From positions 1-33,501 of the forward strand of contig JAHJTL010000115.1 in the NCBI GenBank assembly GCA_018829775.1: a stretch of DNA of 33,501 nucleotides, read 5' to 3'. This document shows, piece after piece, positions 17,318 through 25,664 of this stretch. A model generated the notes under the pieces. That model saw nothing but the letters and a program-made list of their open reading frames with translations, was not told where the DNA came from and searched no databases. The position numbers were made by a program, and so were the translations under genes. The stretch is from Chloroflexota bacterium. Its GTDB lineage: Bacteria; Chloroflexota; Dehalococcoidia; Dehalococcoidales; RBG-16-60-22. Position 1 is the stretch's first letter. The number at the start of each line of letters is the position of its first letter.

Positions 17318-17965
17318 TTGAAGCAGCTACTAACTAATAAGATAACCAGAGGTGAGTTGAACAAGTTTCTAAAGACCCATAGTGGCGCTGGAAAAACACT
17401 GAACATAGGAAGCGGTGGTTTACAAAGTAGTAACTATTTCCCAAATGTCATTGGCTTAGATATTAGTAAAGCAGCAACGCCGGACATTTTAGGTGATTCA
17501 CATTATCTTCCGTTTAAGGAGGAGAGTTTCGATGTTATTTTGTGCACCGAGGTGCTTGAGCACCTGAAGCAACCCCAGAAAGCAATAGATGAAATGAGGA
17601 GAGTCGTGAAAAGGGGGGGGGAACTGCTTCTAACCACTCGATTTATCTTTCCCTTGCATGACACCCCATGTGACTATTTCCGGTACACTAAATACGGTCT
17701 AAGGTATCTACTAAGGGATTGGAACGTGGTTCAGATTACCGAAGAAACGGATACTATCGGGACCCTAGCTGTTTTGCTCCAAAGAATAGCTTATCAGTGT
17801 GAGGTTCTGCGTTTCAAACCGTTCAAAGGGCTTTTCCACTTGTGGGCACACTTAACAAAACGACTTGGATTCATAGTCACCAAAGAGTATGGTGTCTTCT
17901 ATGATCGCATTCTTGAGCAGAAAATAATGACCTCGGGCTACTATGTTGTCGCCATCAAAATGTAG
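17318..17965 (+). CDS. class I SAM-dependent methyltransferase with a poly-G tract
   Basis: The 215-residue protein starts at TTG 17318 with GAGGAAG upstream. It shows a motif I variant, TLNIGSGGLQSSNYF, then VIGLDISKAATPDILGD, LPFKEESFDVILCTEVLEHL and the paralogous YFRYTKYGLRYLLRDWN segment. Nine consecutive G at 17613-17621 encode Arg-Gly-Gly-Glu in the loop after the motif IV helix. A one-base slip there would frameshift the protein. It lies 5 bp after its paralogue and 10 bp before a third methyltransferase. Substrate unknown. Confidence 0.75.
   Translation: MKQLLTNKITRGELNKFLKTHSGAGKTLNIGSGGLQSSNYFPNVIGLDISKAATPDILGDSHYLPFKEESFDVILCTEVLEHLKQPQKAIDEMRRVVKRGGELLLTTRFIFPLHDTPCDYFRYTKYGLRYLLRDWNVVQITEETDTIGTLAVLLQRIAYQCEVLRFKPFKGLFHLWAHLTKRLGFIVTKEYGVFYDRILEQKIMTSGYYVVAIKM
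17613..17621 (+). repeat. homopolymer G9 tract inside a methyltransferase gene
   Basis: Nine consecutive G occur in frame as AGG GGG GGG GAA. Tracts of this length are known slippage sites that can switch genes on and off in surface-polysaccharide loci of some bacteria. Here the reading frame is intact at nine G. Phase variation is an inference only; a sequencing-length error is also possible. Confidence 0.6.
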
Positions 17966-17975
17966 TAGGTGAGTT

Positions 17976-18695
17976 ATGACAAAGGGGAAGTACATCCGAG
18001 GCGAATATGAACTCCGTGGCGAGTATCATAAGCAGCTGGACCCGGACTGGCCTTATTATCCTACATACTTGGCAAAGATGAAATTCATCAGAAGTTATCT
18101 ATGTAAGATTCCTCTAACTTATAAGATTCTTGACTTAGGTTGTGGGGAAGGTATTCTGTTAGAAGAATTCAAAAATCTTGGTTACAATATCATTGGTTTA
18201 GATCAGAATTATTCCTCTGAGTTTGTCATAAGAGGTGACATAAAAGAAACACCGTTTCCTGATCATGATTTTGATGTGATACTCTGTCTGGACGTTATTG
18301 AGCATTTGGATTATGAAAGTCAAAGGTCAGCAATAGCTGAAATAAAAAGACTATTAAAAGACAAGGGTATAGCCATTCTTACCATTCCTAATCTAGCCCA
18401 TTGTTACTCAAGGCTAAGGTTTCTATTAATTGGACAGCTTGACAGAACAGCTCGGATTGAGAAGCATCCTGGAGACAGACCAATTGCAGAGCACCTACAA
18501 CTTTTAAGACAAGAAGGCTTTAAAGTTATCCAGCGCAAAGGGCTGTTTCCTACCCTGCCTGTAATTTATCAGCTAATCCAAAGGTGGCCATCTAAAACTC
18601 TATGGCTTTATAACCTACTTAATAGATTGCTCCCCTTGGCTAACTATTGCTTTTTGAATATCCTTGTAGTCCAGAAAAAAGCCAGCAAGATTTAA
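17976..18695 (+). CDS. class I SAM-dependent methyltransferase
   Basis: The 239-residue product has a charged N-terminus, then SAM motif I KILDLGCGEGILLEEF, motif II IIGLDQNYSSEF, and TPFPDHDFDVILCLDVIEHL. The downstream IKRLLKDKGIAILTIPNLAHCYSR resembles type 11 methyltransferases that modify glycan termini. It starts at ATG 17976, preceded by AGGTGAG, 10 bp after the previous gene, and is the last gene on this strand before the convergent flippase gene. The coding sequence is noticeably AT-rich compared with the heptose and UDP-sugar genes. Confidence 0.78.
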   Translation: MTKGKYIRGEYELRGEYHKQLDPDWPYYPTYLAKMKFIRSYLCKIPLTYKILDLGCGEGILLEEFKNLGYNIIGLDQNYSSEFVIRGDIKETPFPDHDFDVILCLDVIEHLDYESQRSAIAEIKRLLKDKGIAILTIPNLAHCYSRLRFLLIGQLDRTARIEKHPGDRPIAEHLQLLRQEGFKVIQRKGLFPTLPVIYQLIQRWPSKTLWLYNLLNRLLPLANYCFLNILVVQKKASKI

Positions 18696-18789
18696 GTAAC
18701 TAGTAAAATGCCCAGAATATTCGCCACAATCAGATAAAAAAGATTAGGCAAAGGATGAAGAAAATTAAGTAATTTGGAGGAATACAATT

Positions 18790-20022
18790 CTATCTAGTTA
18801 GTTTCCAGGAATAAGCAGAATCAAATGCCCGAGCCAGGGCTTTAGCCGCTACAATGCCGAGGATACCAAATTGTACCGCAAAGAGTACCAATAACACCAG
18901 CTCAAATATGGCAACAGCTACGTTGAGTTTGAACAGCTCTCTCGTTTTTCTCTGGGCTTGAAGTGCACCCCGACGCAATACGGTGGCCAGGGTTCCGAGA
19001 ATCACAGGAATAAAAAGAAGTTGTGTATAAAGAACCGAATCCAGATACTTACTAGAATACAACCAGGGTATTATATAAGGGCATAACAGGGCACCAATGC
19101 CACAGATTATGACCATACCCACTAACAGCCATGGTAACCTTCTTTTGACTTCATCGTATGCAACCTTTTCGTCCATAGTCGCAGTTTTGGGAAAGACCGT
19201 CTGGCTTATTGATGCAAGTAGCACAGTCGGTAGGTTGGCAATCATCACTGCGATGGAATAGATTGCCAAACCAGCGTAACCGAGCGCTACACCGATGATT
19301 AACTTATCAAAATGGAGCACAGCGATACTGATTGCCTGTATGCCGGTAAGTTGTTTACCGTAGGTTATTGCAGTTTTGTCCTCACGGCAACTCAAGTTGC
19401 CGGTTTTAACGGTGTTAAATAGAAAGACAATATGCAGTATGGTTGATGTGGCCAGGTAGGCGGCGACCACCCACAGTAAGTTTCTGGTGAAATATACGGC
19501 GAGTATTACGGCCAGCGTTAAAAAGACCCAATAGATAGACCGATATCTGGAAGACAGATCAAACTGCTGTCTGCCGTTCAGAAATGGATAGTAACTATCA
19601 AAGGACACGTGAAACGGAAAGAAAAGTGAGCTCAACAGGAAGCATTTACCCAGCAATGTTTCTCCACTGGAATAATAGTAGATTCCGATTAGAAGACATA
19701 CCGCAGCACCAATGAGGCTCCATTTGAATCTTGTTTTGGTGCCCTTAATAAATACTTGATCACGACCATTGGCTACCGCCTGCATAATAGCGGCGCCCAT
19801 GCCAGGTAGAGCCGATATCGCCAATATGCCTATAATGGAAAAAAAGTAGTTATACTGGCCATAATCTTCTTTGGATAATAGCCTCGTCAGTACGACTGAA
19901 GTTGCTAGGCCACTAAGAAGAATGACGCCCTGCGCAATTAGTAGATAGGCATTATTTTTTATATAATACTCTAGGTCTATCCCGAGCCACTTTCCGATTG
20001 TGTTGATAACGAAATTTTTCAT
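18790..20022 (-). CDS. Wzx-type oligosaccharide flippase (polysaccharide biosynthesis protein)
   Basis: The 410-residue, strongly hydrophobic protein begins with a short amphipathic stretch. The first membrane segment, AYLLIAQGVILLSGLATSVV, is followed by LTRLLSKEDYGQYNY, the hallmark start of Wzx/RfbX flippases of the MOP superfamily. About a dozen hydrophobic segments follow, with a late LGTLATVLRRGALQAQRKTRELFKL loop typical of the family. It would flip undecaprenyl-linked repeat units to the outer membrane face. It is the last gene of the minus-strand operon, 60 bp after the epimerase gene. Its length is slightly short for the family, but the C-terminal membrane segment looks complete. 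Confidence 0.82.
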   Translation of the reverse strand: MKNFVINTIGKWLGIDLEYYIKNNAYLLIAQGVILLSGLATSVVLTRLLSKEDYGQYNYFFSIIGILAISALPGMGAAIMQAVANGRDQVFIKGTKTRFKWSLIGAAVCLLIGIYYYSSGETLLGKCFLLSSLFFPFHVSFDSYYPFLNGRQQFDLSSRYRSIYWVFLTLAVILAVYFTRNLLWVVAAYLATSTILHIVFLFNTVKTGNLSCREDKTAITYGKQLTGIQAISIAVLHFDKLIIGVALGYAGLAIYSIAVMIANLPTVLLASISQTVFPKTATMDEKVAYDEVKRRLPWLLVGMVIICGIGALLCPYIIPWLYSSKYLDSVLYTQLLFIPVILGTLATVLRRGALQAQRKTRELFKLNVAVAIFELVLLVLFAVQFGILGIVAAKALARAFDSAYSWKLTR

Positions 20023-20082
20023 AGTTTGTTATCATCGCTGTGGAAAAAGCTACTCTTCACTGGAGAGTTTGCGTAAAAAGGC

Positions 20083-21009
20083 TTAATGTATATGTACAAC
20101 TGAGTCAATGTACCTGCGAAGACCCTCAGTGATTTCTACCTGTGGCTGCCATCCCAGCTCTTTTTTAGTTAGTTCAATATCTGCCCAGGTATTTTTTACA
20201 TCACCTTTTTGTTCTTCAACGTACGTTGCTTTTACTTCCTTATTCAGTAGGTTGCTGATTAGTTTGACTAGGTCATTGACACTAATCCGGCTGCCTCCCC
20301 CGATATTAAACACCTTGCCTTGAATCTCGCTTCTTGCCGCCAGAATATTCGCTTCAGTAACGTCATCTATGTACGTAAAGTCCCTCGTCTGATTTCCGTC
20401 GCCAAAAATGACAAACTCTTCACCATTCAATATCGCGGAGACCATCTTGTGAATGGCCATATCTGGTCTCTGTCCTGGTCCGTAAACAGTGAAATATCGG
20501 AGCGAGATTACCGGCGTTCCGTAGCTTTTATGATAAAGGTAACACAAATTTTCACCGGCCAGCTTGGTAACGCCATAGGGTGAGATAGGTCTTGGCGCAG
20601 CGGTTTCTTTCAATGGAAGTTCCGCATCACCATAAATGGAAGAGGAAGAGGCATAGATGAATTTTGTTAACTTTTCGCCTTTGTAGAATTCAAGCAACTT
20701 TTGCGTCGCCAAGATATTGTTCCGGACATAGATTTCAAATTTATCACCCCAGGAACCTCTTACCCCGGGCTGGGCGGCTTCGTGAAAAACACAATCGACC
20801 CGGGGGAATTCTTTCATGGCAAGGACATCGGCTTCAATAAACTCAAAATGCTTCTGCTTTAAGATACCGGCGATGTTTTCCCCCTTGATTTCTCTGGGGT
20901 AATAAGGGGCAAAGCAATCGATTCCCACCACCTCATAGCCCTCTTCCAGCAATCTCCCGGCAAGGTGAGAGCCGATAAATCCGGCGCAACCAGTGACCAA
21001 TGCCTTCAC
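20083..21009 (-). CDS. NAD-dependent nucleotide-sugar epimerase (extended SDR)
   Basis: The 308-residue SDR starts [20 protein letters not shown] (cofactor loop) at a GTG that overlaps the upstream gene's stop as GTGA. The catalytic region is [15 protein letters not shown] and [11 protein letters not shown], where Tyr and Lys are the catalytic pair. [21 protein letters not shown] is the GalE/UDP-glucuronate 4-epimerase type substrate segment. The RPDMAI sequence is common among UDP-glucuronate or UDP-glucose 4-epimerases. With a UDP-glucuronate producer next door, a UDP-GlcA or UDP-pentose epimerase role is plausible, but specificity is not certain. Confidence 0.78.
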   Translation of the reverse strand: MKALVTGCAGFIGSHLAGRLLEEGYEVVGIDCFAPYYPREIKGENIAGILKQKHFEFIEADVLAMKEFPRVDCVFHEAAQPGVRGSWGDKFEIYVRNNILATQKLLEFYKGEKLTKFIYASSSSIYGDAELPLKETAAPRPISPYGVTKLAGENLCYLYHKSYGTPVISLRYFTVYGPGQRPDMAIHKMVSAILNGEEFVIFGDGNQTRDFTYIDDVTEANILAARSEIQGKVFNIGGGSRISVNDLVKLISNLLNKEVKATYVEEQKGDVKNTWADIELTKKELGWQPQVEITEGLRRYIDSVVHIH

Positions 21010-21956
21010 GCTGTTATCTCCCGGTCCAAATTTACGCCTTTAAACCACTCGATTGTTCTCTTTAATCCGTCATGGAGTGAGATGCTCGGTTGCCACTGGA
21101 GCAGCTCCTGCGCCTTACTTATATCCGGCTGCCTTATCTTCGGCTCACCCTCAGGCAAGGAGCGGTTCTGTATATCACTCTCGCTGCCGGTAAGCTCCAG
21201 GATTTGGCGTGCCAGTGCCAGGATGGTTATTTCATCTGGATTCCCCAGGTTTATCGGCGTATTTATCTCTGATAGGGCAAGTTTGTAGATGCCTTCCACT
21301 AAATCCGAGATGTAGCAGAAACTTCTCGTCTGTGTACCGTCGCCAAATACGGTGAGCGGTTTCCCTTGAAGCGCCTGCGTGATGAAGGTTGGAACAGCCC
21401 GGCCGTCTTCTTTCTTCATCCGTGGACCATAAGTGTTAAAGATTCGGGCGATTTTGGTGTCGAGATGGAATTGGCGATGATAGGTCATGGTCAGCGCTTC
21501 AGCGAACCTTTTTGACTCATCGTACATCGAGCGAGGCCCGACCGGGTTGACATTTCCCCAGTACTCCTCTTTTTGTGGGTGTTCCAGTGGGTCTCCATAG
21601 ACTTCCGATGTTGAAGCCAGCAGGAATTTGGCTTGCTTTTCCTTCGCCATCTCCAAAACATTTAGGGTGCCCAACGAACTGGCTTTCATGGTTTCTAACG
21701 GCAGTCTCTGATACTCCGGTGGGCTGGCGGGACTGGCCAGATGAAAGACGTAGTCGATATCGGATTTTATAGCTGAAACATCGGTGATATCCTGCGATAT
21801 GAAGGCAAAGCCTTTATTCGGTATCAGGTGCTGTATATTACTCATCTCGCCGGTAAGCAGGTTATCCAGGCAAATTACTGAACATTGCCGGGCAAGCAGG
21901 AAATCGCAGAGATGAGAGCCGATGAATCCAGCGCCGCCGGTGACCAGTGCCTTCAC
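21006..21956 (-). CDS. UDP-glucuronate decarboxylase-like SDR (UDP-xylose synthase type)
   Basis: The 316-residue protein carries strong Uxs-type signatures: [43 protein letters not shown] and [20 protein letters not shown], with Tyr and Lys of the YxxxK pair in the last one. [11 protein letters not shown] follows. Enzymes of this group decarboxylate UDP-glucuronic acid to UDP-xylose, consistent with the UDP-glucose dehydrogenase encoded immediately upstream on the same strand. Family members usually have RSCYDE; here it is RSMYDE. The start is GTG at 21954-21956 and overlaps the dehydrogenase stop (GTGA). Soluble, with no membrane segment seen. Confidence 0.85.
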   Translation of the reverse strand: MKALVTGGAGFIGSHLCDFLLARQCSVICLDNLLTGEMSNIQHLIPNKGFAFISQDITDVSAIKSDIDYVFHLASPASPPEYQRLPLETMKASSLGTLNVLEMAKEKQAKFLLASTSEVYGDPLEHPQKEEYWGNVNPVGPRSMYDESKRFAEALTMTYHRQFHLDTKIARIFNTYGPRMKKEDGRAVPTFITQALQGKPLTVFGDGTQTRSFCYISDLVEGIYKLALSEINTPINLGNPDEITILALARQILELTGSESDIQNRSLPEGEPKIRQPDISKAQELLQWQPSISLHDGLKRTIEWFKGVNLDREITA

Positions 21957-23242
21957 CGCCCCACCCCCTGGTATATGAAACCCAATCGTTTCATTTCATC
22001 GGGGTCGAACATATTTCGGCCGTCAATAATGACCGGCTGATTAAGAAGCTCTTTAATTTTCTTGAGGTCCATTTCTTTAAATTCGTCCCACTCAGTCACC
22101 ATAACCAGCGCATCACTGCCCTCCGCTACCTGATAGAGGTTCTGGCACAGCTCTATATCCGGGAAAATCTGCCTGATATTTTCCATCGCTTTTGGGTCAT
22201 AGGCTTTTATTTTCACGCCTTCCTGTTGCAGCTGCCTGATTATTTTTATCGCGGGCGCCTCTCGAATATCATCGGTGTCTGGTTTAAAAGCCAGACCCAG
22301 TATCCCGATGGTTTTGCCGTTTAGATTCCACAGCAGCTCCTTTGCCTTTTTAGCTACCTGGCGGCATTGGTGTTCGTTTATTTTGTCCACTGCTCGCAGC
22401 AGTTCAAAATCATAACCGGCTTCTTCCGCTATCTTGATAAAGGCAAGCACATCCTTGGGCAGACAGTATCCACCATAGCCTATTCCAGCGTCAAGAAAAG
22501 CACGACCTATCCTCTTATCAAGGCCCATCCCTTCAGCGACTTTAGTTACATCGGCTCCCACCGCTTCGCAGATATTGGCCAGGGCATTGATGTAGGATAT
22601 TTTCAGGGCTAAAAAGGCATTGGAAGCATGCTTGATTAGTTCGGCGGTCTCAATGTTGGTTATAATCATCGGCGCATCCAGCGGTTTGTAGAGCTCCCTC
22701 ATTAAATCGACCGCCCGTTCGCTCTCCACGCCGATGACAATTCTATCCGGGTGCATGAAGTCATGAACCGCTTTACCTTCACGCAGAAATTCCGGATTGG
22801 AAATCACGTCAAAGTCATGTTGATGGCGATTGCTAAGTTGCACCGTCCTTTTCACCCAGCCGCCGGTTTTCACCGGTACAGTGCTTTTATCCACGATGGC
22901 CTTATAGCTATCCATTGATTCTGCAATACGTTTGGTGGCCTTTTCCACGAATGATAAATCGGCGGCGCCATCCGGCCCCTGAGGGGTACCAACGCAGATA
23001 AAGACTACGTTTGCCTTTCCCACCCCATCCTCAACGCTGGTGGTGAACGAAAGCCTGCCTTCACCTACGTTTCGGTGCACCATCTGCTCCAAGTCCGGCT
23101 CGTAGAATGGGATCTGGCCCTTCTGCAGAAGGTCTATCTTTCCCGTATCGTCATCCACGCAGATTACTTTATTCCCCAAGTCAGCCAGGCAGGCACCAGT
23201 TACCAGGCCGACATGTCCGGAGCCAACGATGCAAACATTCAT
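21953..23242 (-). CDS. ugd: UDP-glucose 6-dehydrogenase
   Basis: The 429-residue protein has the complete UDP-glucose dehydrogenase layout. It runs from N-terminal [20 protein letters not shown] through [20 protein letters not shown] and the STVPVKTG loop to [14 protein letters not shown]. The catalytic cysteine is in [17 protein letters not shown] and the C-terminal domain has [22 protein letters not shown]. It oxidises UDP-glucose to UDP-glucuronate with two NAD+. The active-site motif is usually GGSCFPKD; here GGYCLPKD still retains Cys, Pro, Lys and Asp. The start ATG has AGAGAGGT upstream. It feeds the Uxs-like enzyme encoded next. Confidence 0.9.
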   Translation of the reverse strand: MNVCIVGSGHVGLVTGACLADLGNKVICVDDDTGKIDLLQKGQIPFYEPDLEQMVHRNVGEGRLSFTTSVEDGVGKANVVFICVGTPQGPDGAADLSFVEKATKRIAESMDSYKAIVDKSTVPVKTGGWVKRTVQLSNRHQHDFDVISNPEFLREGKAVHDFMHPDRIVIGVESERAVDLMRELYKPLDAPMIITNIETAELIKHASNAFLALKISYINALANICEAVGADVTKVAEGMGLDKRIGRAFLDAGIGYGGYCLPKDVLAFIKIAEEAGYDFELLRAVDKINEHQCRQVAKKAKELLWNLNGKTIGILGLAFKPDTDDIREAPAIKIIRQLQQEGVKIKAYDPKAMENIRQIFPDIELCQNLYQVAEGSDALVMVTEWDEFKEMDLKKIKELLNQPVIIDGRNMFDPDEMKRLGFIYQGVGR

Positions 23243-23256
23243 TATCGTACCTCTCT

Positions 23257-24204
23257 TCAGCTGCTAAGCTTACTTGTCTTTAAATAATAGGCGATAGTTT
23301 CGGCAAGACCGTCTTGAATTGACCACTGCGGTTCGTAGCCAAACGCTCTGGCTTTGTTAATATCAGCGAGACTTTGTGTTACTTCTCCAGGCCTTGATTC
23401 TTTATACACCAGTTCCAGGTCTTTTCCCATTAACTGCAGAATTTTCCGCGCAAGCTCGTTAATGGTGATGCTTTGACCGCTGCCGATATTATACGTGCTT
23501 TCAGCATCACTCTGTGCGGCTAAAATGTTAGCGTTCACCACATCCTTGACATAAATGAAGTCACGACTCTGATTACCGTCACCTAATACAACCGGGGGCT
23601 GGTTATCGGCTATCCTCTGGATAAAAGCTGGAACAACCGCGGAGTATTGAGATTGAATACCCTGCCTCGGTCCATATATATTAAAGTACCTCAGACATAC
23701 TGTGGAAAGCCCGTACAACTGGCGAAATATGCTGCAGTAGTACTCGCAGGCTAGCTTGGTGAGTGCGTACGGTGATATGGGGTCTGGTGGCAGTGCTTCA
23801 TTTTGCGGGATTGAGGTTACGTTACTGTACACCGATGAGGAGGAGGCAACAATAACCTTTTTAACGCCGTTATCCCGGGCCGCCAACAGTACTTTCAGTG
23901 TTCCGGTAATATTTACTTCGTTAACCAGTAAAGGGTTTTCAATGCTACTGTTTATGCTGGCTATAGCTGCCTGATGAAACACATATTCGGTTCCTTTAAA
24001 CAGCGTCTGCAGCAGCGCAAGGTCGGTCACGTTTCCCTGAACGAATTCCACAGAGTTCTTTTTCAGAAAATGGCCTATGTTCTCTCTCTTACCTGTGGAA
24101 AGGTCGTCAAGGACGATTACGTAGTAGCCGCGATTTTGCAGCTCTTCTGCCAGATGAGAGCCGATAAATCCGGCGCCACCGGTAACAACGACTTTCTTCG
24201 CCAT
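23257..24204 (-). CDS. NAD-dependent nucleotide-sugar epimerase (UDP-Glc/GlcNAc 4-epimerase type)
   Basis: The 315-residue extended SDR begins [20 protein letters not shown]. It shows FHQAAIASINSSIENP, the catalytic serine region ASSSSVYSNVTSIP, SPYALTKLACEYY with the YxxxK pair, and CLRYFNIYGPRQGIQSQYSA. The IASINSSIENP and GPRQ segments resemble WbpP-type UDP-GlcNAc(A) 4-epimerases, though UDP-glucose 4-epimerase is equally possible. It starts 2 bp after the nucleotidyltransferase stop. It is therefore the second gene of the operon, placed between sugar activation and Ugd. Confidence 0.78.
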   Translation of the reverse strand: MAKKVVVTGGAGFIGSHLAEELQNRGYYVIVLDDLSTGKRENIGHFLKKNSVEFVQGNVTDLALLQTLFKGTEYVFHQAAIASINSSIENPLLVNEVNITGTLKVLLAARDNGVKKVIVASSSSVYSNVTSIPQNEALPPDPISPYALTKLACEYYCSIFRQLYGLSTVCLRYFNIYGPRQGIQSQYSAVVPAFIQRIADNQPPVVLGDGNQSRDFIYVKDVVNANILAAQSDAESTYNIGSGQSITINELARKILQLMGKDLELVYKESRPGEVTQSLADINKARAFGYEPQWSIQDGLAETIAYYLKTSKLSS

Positions 24205-24206
24205 TT

Positions 24207-25085
24207 TTACGTTTTCTTTGAGGCAACGAATATATTCGTCTGGATTAACTGTTCCAGTGTCCCCACGTCAAACCAGGCATCAAGTTCCAGCAGATAGGCG
24301 GCAAGCATCGGGTTTTCTTCTCCGGCCAGCCGCTCTGTAAGGTTTCGCTCCAGGCTCGTGTCCGGTTTCCTGGGAAGATACGCGTCAATACGAGGAAGAA
24401 GGAAGTGGCTGTCAATAATACTGATGCCGGCATTCACCGCCGGTGCTTCGGGGACCTGGGTGATATCCGGCTTCTCGATGAAACCACGAACGATTTTACA
24501 TCCTTTCATTTCCTCAAACTGTCCGACGCCGAATCTGACAGCTTCTTCCCGCGGTACGGTTACAAACGCCACCGTCATTACCGTGCCCAGGGTTTCTTTG
24601 CAATGGTTGTGGTAAGTGATGATATCAGACAGGTTCATCTGCGGGGAAATACTGCCATCGGACAATGTCCTGTTGATGATATAATCGGTGTAACAGACCA
24701 GGAAATCATCTCCCAGTGCAGCTTTATCGCGCATGTGGTCGATGGCACTTCTCAAGTCGCCGCCTGTTCCCCATCCTGGAGCTACCAGGACATCGATTTT
24801 GAAATCCGGATTGGTATATTCGACTCTGAATCCAAGGGCATGAAACAGGTCAAGAATTTTATCAAGATGCTGCCTTCTTTTGTCAAGATAATTATCGAGC
24901 GTGGCAGCTATGGCTTTATTGCGCACCGCAATATAAAGCTCTTTAATCTCCGGTGCTCCGCCAAACCAGGAGAGCATATATTCCACAAGAGGTATGCCGC
25001 CAATTTGCTGAAATATTTTGGGGGTAAGATAGGTGAACGGGTAACATCGAGTGCCAGCACCGGCTGCCAGCAATATCGCTTTCAA
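24207..25085 (-). CDS. sugar-phosphate nucleotidyltransferase (NTP_transferase family)
   Basis: The 292-residue protein starts KAILLAAGAGTRCYPFTYLT, the GxGTR nucleotide-binding signature of glucose-1-phosphate uridylyl/thymidylyltransferases, followed by PKIFQQIGGIPLVEYML. A VCYTDYIINR segment sits where family members have the metal-binding LGD, and RGFIEKPD is the usual EKP motif. It would make an NDP-glucose from sugar 1-phosphate and feed the downstream epimerases and Ugd. The start TTG 25083-25085 is fixed by a perfect GGAGG six bases upstream; a longer frame to 25124 runs over the promoter and ribosome site. It is the first gene of the minus-strand operon. Confidence 0.8.
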   Translation of the reverse strand: MKAILLAAGAGTRCYPFTYLTPKIFQQIGGIPLVEYMLSWFGGAPEIKELYIAVRNKAIAATLDNYLDKRRQHLDKILDLFHALGFRVEYTNPDFKIDVLVAPGWGTGGDLRSAIDHMRDKAALGDDFLVCYTDYIINRTLSDGSISPQMNLSDIITYHNHCKETLGTVMTVAFVTVPREEAVRFGVGQFEEMKGCKIVRGFIEKPDITQVPEAPAVNAGISIIDSHFLLPRIDAYLPRKPDTSLERNLTERLAGEENPMLAAYLLELDAWFDVGTLEQLIQTNIFVASKKT

Positions 25086-25091
25086 TCGGAA

Positions 25092-25096
25092 CCTCC
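25092..25096 (-). promoter_or_regulatory. ribosome binding site GGAGG fixing a TTG start
   Basis: On the minus strand GGAGG is followed by a six-base spacer and TTG, which begins the KAILLAAGAGTR N-terminus. It decides the nucleotidyltransferase start against a longer upstream frame. Confidence 0.8.
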
Positions 25097-25112
25097 AACG
25101 TAATCGACGATA

Positions 25113-25141
25113 ATTATAACCCACTGAACTCGCATAAGCAA
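25113..25141 (-). promoter_or_regulatory. sigma-70-like promoter of the minus-strand sugar operon
   Basis: Read on the minus strand, TTGCTT (25141-25136) is followed after 17 bases by TATAAT (25118-25113). The -10 element matches consensus fully, while the -35 keeps only TTG. It sits just upstream of the nucleotidyltransferase ribosome site and back to back with the plus-strand promoter, leaving nine bases between the two -35 boxes. Transcription would run through all six minus-strand genes to the flippase. Confidence 0.6.
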
Positions 25142-25150
25142 GATAAAGTA

Positions 25151-25180
25151 TTGACAGGGGGCGGAACGAAAGGCTATAAT
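25151..25180 (+). promoter_or_regulatory. near-consensus sigma-70-like promoter of the RHH/CysDN cassette
   Basis: TTGACA at 25151-25156 and TATAAT at 25175-25180 are both perfect consensus hexamers, separated by 18 bases. Transcription would begin near 25187, only about 14 bases before the first ATG at 25201. That leaves a very short leader with no strong ribosome site. The inverted arms AGTATT (25147-25152) and AATACT (25181-25186) bracket the promoter and could be operator half-sites for the RHH proteins encoded downstream, which is speculative. Confidence 0.7.
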
Positions 25181-25200
25181 AATACTACAATTAGAGTGTT

Positions 25201-25425
25201 ATGGAAAATAAAGTTACCATCAAAATACCGCGAGAACTTTATCGGAAGCTGAAAGTTATGATACGCGATACCGGGTTTTCCAGCGTATCTGAGTTTATCA
25301 TTTTCGTTATGCGGAGCATCGCTTCCGGCGGTGAAATCGGCGGTGAAGATACGTTAACGGCGGACGAGATACGCGCGGTAAGAGAAAGACTGAAGAAACT
25401 GGGTTACTTGCAGGAGGAACGATGA
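25201..25425 (+). CDS. ribbon-helix-helix (CopG/Arc-like) small protein with LGY tail, copy 1
   Basis: The 74-residue protein has a short N-terminal strand, KVTIKIP (residues 4-10), a helix ELYRKLKVMIRDTG, and a second helix SVSEFIIFVMRSI. This is the pattern of ribbon-helix-helix DNA-binding dimers. A linker of about 15 residues leads to a second charged helix ending RLKKLGYL (63-70). No toxin partner is adjacent, so a transcription regulator is more likely than an antitoxin. It is the first gene after a strong promoter and is ideally placed to regulate itself and the divergent sugar operon, but that is inference. Its stop overlaps copy 2 (ATGA). Confidence 0.72.
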   Translation: MENKVTIKIPRELYRKLKVMIRDTGFSSVSEFIIFVMRSIASGGEIGGEDTLTADEIRAVRERLKKLGYLQEER

Positions 25426-25646
25426 AGCAGGAATATGAAAGCGGAGCAGTTAACTTACCGGCAGAGCTCTACAGGCGAGTAAAGGATAGGACTGCAGCCA
25501 CTAATTTTGAGTCTGTCGATGAGTACGTCATTTTTGTGTTGTCTGAAGTGCTCAAAGAAGAAGGTGAGAGTGAAAAATTGGCCGTTGATAGTGAGCAGGA
25601 GAAAGAGGTTAAGAAAAGGTTGAAGGCACTTGGGTATCTGGACTGA
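25422..25646 (+). CDS. ribbon-helix-helix (CopG/Arc-like) small protein with LGY tail, copy 2
   Basis: This 74-residue protein is a diverged paralogue of the preceding one. VNLPAELYRRVKDRTAATNF aligns with the copy 1 strand and first helix, SVDEYVIFVLSEV aligns with its second helix, and the end EVKKRLKALGYLD matches the copy 1 tail. Its N-terminus is a few residues longer and its linker differs. Two coupled, unequal copies suggest a heterodimer or two distinct operators. The start ATG 25422 overlaps the stop of copy 1, with AGGAGGA a few bases upstream. The permease gene begins 18 bp downstream. Confidence 0.7.
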   Translation: MKQEYESGAVNLPAELYRRVKDRTAATNFESVDEYVIFVLSEVLKEEGESEKLAVDSEQEKEVKKRLKALGYLD

Positions 25647-25664
25647 CATTTTCACTGGCGCGAT

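Noticed and set aside
18696-18800. Inverted TAACTAG (18697-18703) and CTAGTTA (18794-18800) as a bidirectional terminator between convergent operons.
   Set aside because: The arms are short, AT-rich and about 90 bases apart, with no U-tract. The second arm lies in the flippase coding sequence.
24405-25103. A 232-codon open frame on the plus strand opposite the nucleotidyltransferase gene.
   Set aside because: It is antisense to a well-supported family gene, encodes no recognisable motif and has no ribosome site. It runs over the divergent promoter.
25201-25646. The RHH pair as antitoxins of a toxin-antitoxin module.
   Set aside because: Both overlapping genes are RHH-type and no small toxin-like gene is adjacent. 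The next gene is a permease.
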